Of a stretch of DNA of 64,000 bases, positions 59,946 through 64,000 are shown in pieces. The notes beneath the pieces were generated by a model. The model ran no database searches, was not told the origin of the DNA, and saw only the letters and a program-made list of their open reading frames with translations. Source of the DNA: Bradyrhizobium iriomotense (GTDB taxonomy: Bacteria > Pseudomonadota > Alphaproteobacteria > Rhizobiales > Xanthobacteraceae); the NCBI RefSeq assembly GCF_030160715.1, contig NZ_BSOW01000003.1:62001-126000 (forward strand), given 5' to 3'. The translations under genes were made by a program, and so were the position numbers. Each line of letters opens with the position of its first letter. The first letter of the stretch is position 1.

Positions 59946-62303
59946 CTACTCGGCGACGACGTAAGTGTAGAGCCCGATCCGGCCGGCGGCGTCGACCTCC
60001 TTGTAGACGCCCTGGATCTCGACGTCGAAGCCCGGAAACGTGTTGAAGCAGGTCTCGAACATCCTGAGATAATCGATCATGGGTTTCGCGCGTTCCGTGA
60101 GCCGCTCGCCGGGCACGATGGTGGCGATGCCGGGCGGATAGACCACGAAAGGTGTGGTGGCGATGCGGCCGGCGATGGCCTCGATCGGCAGATAGTCGAC
60201 GTCGTTGCGGATCAGGCAGCGTGCGGCGTCGCGCGGCGATAGCGCGATCTCCGGGAGGTGCTCAGGCAGGAATTGGCGCGCCTGGAGCGCGCTGACATCG
60301 GCTTGGCGGAAGAAGCGGTGCATCTCGGCACAGAGATCGCGCAGTCGCACGCCGGCATAGCGCGCCTGCCGGCGCTGATAGAATTCGGGGATGGCGTCCG
60401 CCAGCAGCGCATTGTCGTCGTGCAGCTTCTTGAACGCGACGAGCCCCGAGATCAACGTGCCGGCCTTGCTCGCCTCGACGCCCGGTGTCAGCAGGAATAG
60501 CAGGGAGTTGAGGTCGTTCTTCTCGGCAACGATGCGGTTCTCGCGCAAGTATTGCGCGACGACGGGGGCGGGGATGCCGTGCTCGGCATAGGTGCCGGTG
60601 GCGCGATCGAAGCCGGGCGTGAGCAGCGTCAGCTTGTTCGGATCGGTCATGGCAAAGCCCTCGGTCATGCCGGGGAAGCCGTGCCAGGTGCTGTCGGGGC
60701 CGAGCTGCCAAAGCGCGGGATTGGTCGCAAGCTCGTCGGTCGAGAGCGTTTCCCAGGCGACGTTATGCGCCGCGCCCGGCCGGCTCACGTCGGGAATGGC
60801 AACGCGGTCGGGAACGAAGGGCTCGAAGAACCAGCGCCGGTCGATGGTCTGCTCCTTCTCCTCGAACTCGCGCCGCATCGCGCGGATCTTCTTGCGCAGC
60901 TCGATGCCGAGACGGATCGTGTCGTCCCACAGCACCTCGCCCGAGCGGCCCTTCATCATCTGCGCGCCGACGTCGAGGGAAGCAAACAGCGGATAGAACG
61001 GCGAGGTCGAGGCGTGCTGCATGAAGCTTTCGTTGAAGCGGCGGTGCTCGACGCGCCGCTTCTGGCCGCGGATATGGCGGTCCCGGATGTGGATCTGGGA
61101 CGCCTGCGAGAAGCTCGCGAGCTGCTTGTGGGTCGACTGCGTCGCGATGATGCCGGGTGCGTCCGGCGTCAGCCCCGACAAGCCCATGGCGAAGCGCCCG
61201 GCATAGAGCGGGTGGAACTTCATGAAGCCGGCCCAGGCCTCGTCGAACAGGATGTAGTCGCAGAGGTGGCCGATGCGCTTAAGGATCATTTCGGCACTGT
61301 GGATGGTGCCATCATAGGTGCATTGCTCGACGACTGCGACGCGGAACGGCCGCTCCTTGCGCCAGGCGTCGCGATCGCTGACCAGGGGGTGGTTGCGGAT
61401 CGCTTCGCGCAGCGCCTTCTCGTCGAGCGCCTCCCAGCGCATCGGTCCGATCAGGCCCCAGGCGTTGCGGATGGTCGGGACGTAAACCGGGATGCCGCCA
61501 TTGATCATCAGCGCGCCGTGATGGGCGGCCTTGTGGTTGTTGCGGTCGAACAGCACGAGATCGCCGTCGGTGACGAGCGCGCCGAGGGCGACCTTGTTGG
61601 ACGTCGAGGTGCCGTTGAGCACGAAGTAGGTCTTTTCCGCACCGAAGATCTGGGCCGCTTCCTTCTGCGCTTTCAGCGCCGGTCCTTCGTGAGTGAGGAG
61701 ATCGCCGAGATCGAGCACGGAATTGTCGAGATCGTCGCGGAACACGGACTCGCCGAGATGCTCGACGAAGACACGGCCGATCGGGCTGCGGCTATAGAAC
61801 ATGCCGCCATTGTGGCCGGGGCAGGTCCAGAGCTGGTTGCCTTCCTCGGCATAGTCGACCAGTGCGCCGAAGAACGGCGTCTTCAGCGTCTCGGCATATT
61901 GCTTGAGCCGGCTGATCAGGTTCTTTGCGATGAAGGGCGGGGTCTCCTCGGAAAGGAAGACGTAGCCGTCGATGAAGTCGAGCACCTCGACCGGCAGATC
62001 CTCGAACCGCTTGCGCCGGATCAGGAGGATGATCGGGAAGTCGAGGCCGCGGCGCCGCATCAGGTTGATCAGGGCGGCGGTCTTGCCTTCCAGCCCTTTC
62101 TTGCCCCAGTCGACCACCATGCAGCCGATCGCAGCGTCCGTCTGCACCGCGATTTCGGCATCCTCGAGCTTGCGGGCCCTGACGACCTCGAAGCCGGAGC
62201 GCTGGATCTCCTCGATGATCTGGTTGAAGCGGATGCCCTCGAGGTCGTCGGCATCGAACACAGGGGCTGCGAACAGGAAGTTGAAGCGCTTGAAATAGTC
62301 CAT
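59946..62303 (-). CDS. Orn/Lys/Arg decarboxylase (PLP fold type I)
   Basis: 785 residues, matching the large inducible-type amino acid decarboxylases. The N-terminal wing (about 1-130, receiver-like) is followed by the PLP core. The Schiff-base Lys393 is in TQSTHKQLASFSQASQIHIR, and the PLP-anchoring region includes FVLNGTSTSNKVALGALVTD and YILFDEAWAGFMKFHPLYAG. The C-terminal domain has FPGFDVEIQGVYKE. Which of ornithine, lysine or arginine is used cannot be told. The product would be a polyamine or diamine. It is preceded by an Lrp regulator on the same strand (gap 66 bp). Confidence 0.92.
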   Translation of the reverse strand: MDYFKRFNFLFAAPVFDADDLEGIRFNQIIEEIQRSGFEVVRARKLEDAEIAVQTDAAIGCMVVDWGKKGLEGKTAALINLMRRRGLDFPIILLIRRKRFEDLPVEVLDFIDGYVFLSEETPPFIAKNLISRLKQYAETLKTPFFGALVDYAEEGNQLWTCPGHNGGMFYSRSPIGRVFVEHLGESVFRDDLDNSVLDLGDLLTHEGPALKAQKEAAQIFGAEKTYFVLNGTSTSNKVALGALVTDGDLVLFDRNNHKAAHHGALMINGGIPVYVPTIRNAWGLIGPMRWEALDEKALREAIRNHPLVSDRDAWRKERPFRVAVVEQCTYDGTIHSAEMILKRIGHLCDYILFDEAWAGFMKFHPLYAGRFAMGLSGLTPDAPGIIATQSTHKQLASFSQASQIHIRDRHIRGQKRRVEHRRFNESFMQHASTSPFYPLFASLDVGAQMMKGRSGEVLWDDTIRLGIELRKKIRAMRREFEEKEQTIDRRWFFEPFVPDRVAIPDVSRPGAAHNVAWETLSTDELATNPALWQLGPDSTWHGFPGMTEGFAMTDPNKLTLLTPGFDRATGTYAEHGIPAPVVAQYLRENRIVAEKNDLNSLLFLLTPGVEASKAGTLISGLVAFKKLHDDNALLADAIPEFYQRRQARYAGVRLRDLCAEMHRFFRQADVSALQARQFLPEHLPEIALSPRDAARCLIRNDVDYLPIEAIAGRIATTPFVVYPPGIATIVPGERLTERAKPMIDYLRMFETCFNTFPGFDVEIQGVYKEVDAAGRIGLYTYVVAE

Positions 62304-62369
62304 GGTGGGTCCCGAACATGCGAAGCTCACAGCTCTCGGCATATTCGATGACAGTTAGATGACAGAGGT

Positions 62370-62927
62370 CTACCGCTTCATCTCGCCGAACACCACGGTC
62401 GGCACGGCGCGGTTGACGACTTCGCGCAGCGCGAAGCTCGATTGCACCCGGGCGACGCGCGGCAGGCGCGACAGCTCGGTTCGGTGGATGCGCTCGAAAT
62501 CCTGGATGTCGCGCGCGAGCACGATCAGGATGTAGTCGTCGGTGCCCGACATCAGGAAGCAGCGCACGACGGAGGGGCATTTCACCACCTCGGCCTCGAA
62601 GGCCTTCAGCGCCTCCTCGCTCTGGCTCTCCAGCGCGATTCGCACCAACACCGTCGTGGTGAGGCCGAATTGCCCGAGATCGAGCGCGGCTTGGTAGCCG
62701 TGGATATAGCCGTCATCCTCCAGCGCCTTCTGCCGCCGCGCCAGCGCCGTGCTCGACAGGCCGACCTTGTTGGCGAGCTCGGTGTGACTGGCTCGCGCAT
62801 TGGTGGTGAGTTCCGCGAGGATGGCGAGATCTTTTCGGTCGAGGGCCAAGGTTTCGTTTCCAGCGTGGAAGGGGCAATCGGCGCCGGAAACCGGCGTCGG
62901 GGTGCCGAAACTAGCCGATATTTGCAC
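62370..62927 (-). CDS. Lrp/AsnC-family regulator
   Basis: 185 residues. An N-terminal extension of about 28 residues precedes the helix-turn-helix (LDRKDLAILAELTTNARASH, VGLSSTALARRQKALEDDGY) and the RAM effector domain (LVRIALESQSEEALKAFEAE, CFLMSGTDDYILIVLARDIQ). A start at a later codon is possible since the usual length is about 160. It is divergent from alanine dehydrogenase (gap 66 bp), the classical arrangement in which Lrp-type AldR activates ald in response to alanine. Confidence 0.91.
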   Translation of the reverse strand: MQISASFGTPTPVSGADCPFHAGNETLALDRKDLAILAELTTNARASHTELANKVGLSSTALARRQKALEDDGYIHGYQAALDLGQFGLTTTVLVRIALESQSEEALKAFEAEVVKCPSVVRCFLMSGTDDYILIVLARDIQDFERIHRTELSRLPRVARVQSSFALREVVNRAVPTVVFGEMKR

Positions 62928-62993
62928 GAAACCAAACCGGCGCGGCCGTTAACATGAAGAGGAGAATCAAGACGTTAAGGTAAGGAGCTCGCT

Positions 62994-64000
62994 ATGCGCG
63001 TTGGTGTTCCCAAGGAGATCAAGGTGCACGAATATCGGGTCGGGCTCACCCCCGGAGCCGTTCGCGAATATGCCGCGGCCGGGCATGAGGTCTTGGTCGA
63101 AACCGGTGCGGGCGAGGGCATCGGCGCCTCCGACGATGTCTACCGCAAGGCGGGCGCCGCGATTGCGGGCAGCGCGCGCGAGATCTTTGCCAAGTCCGAG
63201 ATGATCGTGAAGGTGAAGGAACCGCAGCAGAGCGAGTGGACGCAGCTTCGCGAGAATCAGATCCTCTTCACTTATTTGCACCTCGCGCCGGATCCCGCGC
63301 AGACCAAGGGCCTGCTCGCCTCCGGCTGCACCGCCATTGCCTACGAAACCGTCACTGACGCGGGCGGCCACCTCCCTCTGCTCGCGCCGATGAGCGAAGT
63401 CGCTGGCCGTCTTGCGATCGAGGCGGCCGGCGCCGCGCTGAAGCGTTCGGCAGGCGGACGCGGCGTGCTGCTCGGCGGCGTGCCCGGCGTGCAGCCGGCG
63501 CTGGTCGTCGTGCTCGGCGGCGGGGTCGTCGGAACCCAGGCGGCACGCATGGCGGCGGGGCTTGGGGCAGAGGTCACCGTCATCGATCGTTCCATCCCGC
63601 GCCTGCGTCAGTTGGACGACATGTTCCTTGGTCGCGTGCGCACGCGTTTCTCCACGATCGAGTCCGTCGAGGACGAGGTGTTTTCCGCCGATGTCGTGAT
63701 CGGCGCGGTGCTGGTGCCCGGCGCGAGCGCTCCGAAACTGGTTACGCGTGCGATGCTCAAGTCGATGCGGCCGGGCGCCGTGCTGGTCGACGTTGCGATC
63801 GATCAGGGCGGCTGTTTCGAGACCTCGCGTCCGACGACCCACGCCGAGCCGACCTACGAGGTCGACGGCGTCGTGCATTACTGTGTCGCCAACATGCCGG
63901 GCGCGGTGCCGGTGACATCGAGCCAGGCGTTGAACAATGCCACGCTGCCGTTCGGGCTGATGCTCGCAGACAAGGGCTTTGCAGCCGCGCTCGAGAATCC
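62994..64000 (+). CDS. ald: Alanine dehydrogenase, 3' end outside window
   Basis: The first 335 or so of about 370 residues are present. NAD-dependent interconversion of L-alanine and pyruvate plus ammonia. Marks: MRVGVPKEIKVHEYRVGLTP at the start, catalytic Lys in VKVKEPQQSEW, and YLHLAPDP; the NAD motif VVLGGGVVGTQAARMAAGLG and VDVAIDQGGCFETSRPTTHA are diagnostic. The start follows TAAGGAG. The protein runs off the window edge. Confidence 0.95.
   Translation, partial: MRVGVPKEIKVHEYRVGLTPGAVREYAAAGHEVLVETGAGEGIGASDDVYRKAGAAIAGSAREIFAKSEMIVKVKEPQQSEWTQLRENQILFTYLHLAPDPAQTKGLLASGCTAIAYETVTDAGGHLPLLAPMSEVAGRLAIEAAGAALKRSAGGRGVLLGGVPGVQPALVVVLGGGVVGTQAARMAAGLGAEVTVIDRSIPRLRQLDDMFLGRVRTRFSTIESVEDEVFSADVVIGAVLVPGASAPKLVTRAMLKSMRPGAVLVDVAIDQGGCFETSRPTTHAEPTYEVDGVVHYCVANMPGAVPVTSSQALNNATLPFGLMLADKGFAAALEN

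Noticed and set aside
60552..62351. 599-codon plus-strand frame opposite the decarboxylase
   Set aside because: Shadow frame; the minus-strand product carries all PLP-enzyme motifs.
1..64000. CRISPR array, tRNA, rRNA, transposase or prophage genes
   Set aside because: No regularly spaced repeats, no recognisable tRNA/rRNA sequence and no transposase or phage protein motifs were seen on reading.

Overview
This is a GC-rich alphaproteobacterial chromosome window. The gene content (OxlT/Frc/Oxc oxalate genes, many IclR/LysR/GntR regulators, LIV-type ABC transporters, DUF1236 and DUF1127 small proteins, GTG/TTG-tolerant starts with strong GGAGG sites) is most like Bradyrhizobium or a close relative. 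That assignment is by recognition of protein families, not by a search. No rRNA, tRNA, CRISPR array, insertion sequence or prophage was seen. The window begins inside a ketopantoate-reductase-like gene and ends inside alanine dehydrogenase.

Layout. 0-4.4 kb: minus-strand oxalate-associated block with a PanE-like reductase (partial), a CBS-domain protein, two tandem OxlT-like transporters and a 45-residue protein. 4.7-6.8 kb: glutathione transferase, DUF1127 protein and a divergent GcvA-like LysR regulator. 7.4-12.4 kb: plus-strand run of exported or stress proteins (PepSY, DUF1259, Fe/Mn superoxide dismutase, a frameshifted beta-propeller, TauE exporter, a second propeller). 12.4-19.6 kb: Hsp70-like protein, two tiny proteins, a NarL-type two-component pair and a cluster of exported proteins including DUF305 and a third propeller. 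19.6-23.3 kb: LysR regulator, small exported protein, Tat-type epoxide-hydrolase-like protein, AmpH-like serine hydrolase. 23.3-24.6 kb: nearly empty, with gene remnants. 24.6-32.6 kb: LIV-type ABC transporter, IclR regulator and an HpaBC-like two-component flavin monooxygenase. 32.6-42.5 kb: Cys-rich repeat protein, MFS transporter, perhydrolase, DUF1275, ThrE-like exporter, fumarase C, a second epoxide-hydrolase-like protein, and a serine hydrolase fused to cytochrome c. 42.8-49.2 kb: frc, oxc, a GntR/FCD regulator and a divergent NDP-forming acyl-CoA synthetase. 49.3-56.0 kb: IclR regulator, adenine deaminase, glyoxylate carboligase, hydroxypyruvate isomerase, tartronate semialdehyde reductase. 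56.0-64 kb: DUF1236 protein, split ThDP decarboxylase, 2-hydroxyacid dehydrogenase, GNAT plus Orn/Lys/Arg decarboxylase, Lrp regulator and alanine dehydrogenase.

How it works together. The central theme is C2 metabolism. Oxalate would enter through OxlT-like carriers, be activated by Frc and decarboxylated by Oxc to formyl-CoA, while glyoxylate (from oxalyl-CoA reduction or purine breakdown) would go through Gcl, Hyi and GlxR to glycerate. The most useful observation is a 17-bp inverted repeat, TGGYAT-N5-ATGCCA, seen six times and only in promoter regions: upstream of the CBS gene, both oxlT-like genes, the 45-aa gene, and twice between the gntR-oxc-frc operon and the acyl-CoA synthetase gene. 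It ties the two ends of the window, 42 kb apart, into one probable GntR regulon and adds three genes of unknown role to it. A second, independent operator system (two 15-bp GTTCGA-type palindromes exactly 19 bp apart) is present at both promoters of the IclR/LIV-ABC/HpaBC locus.
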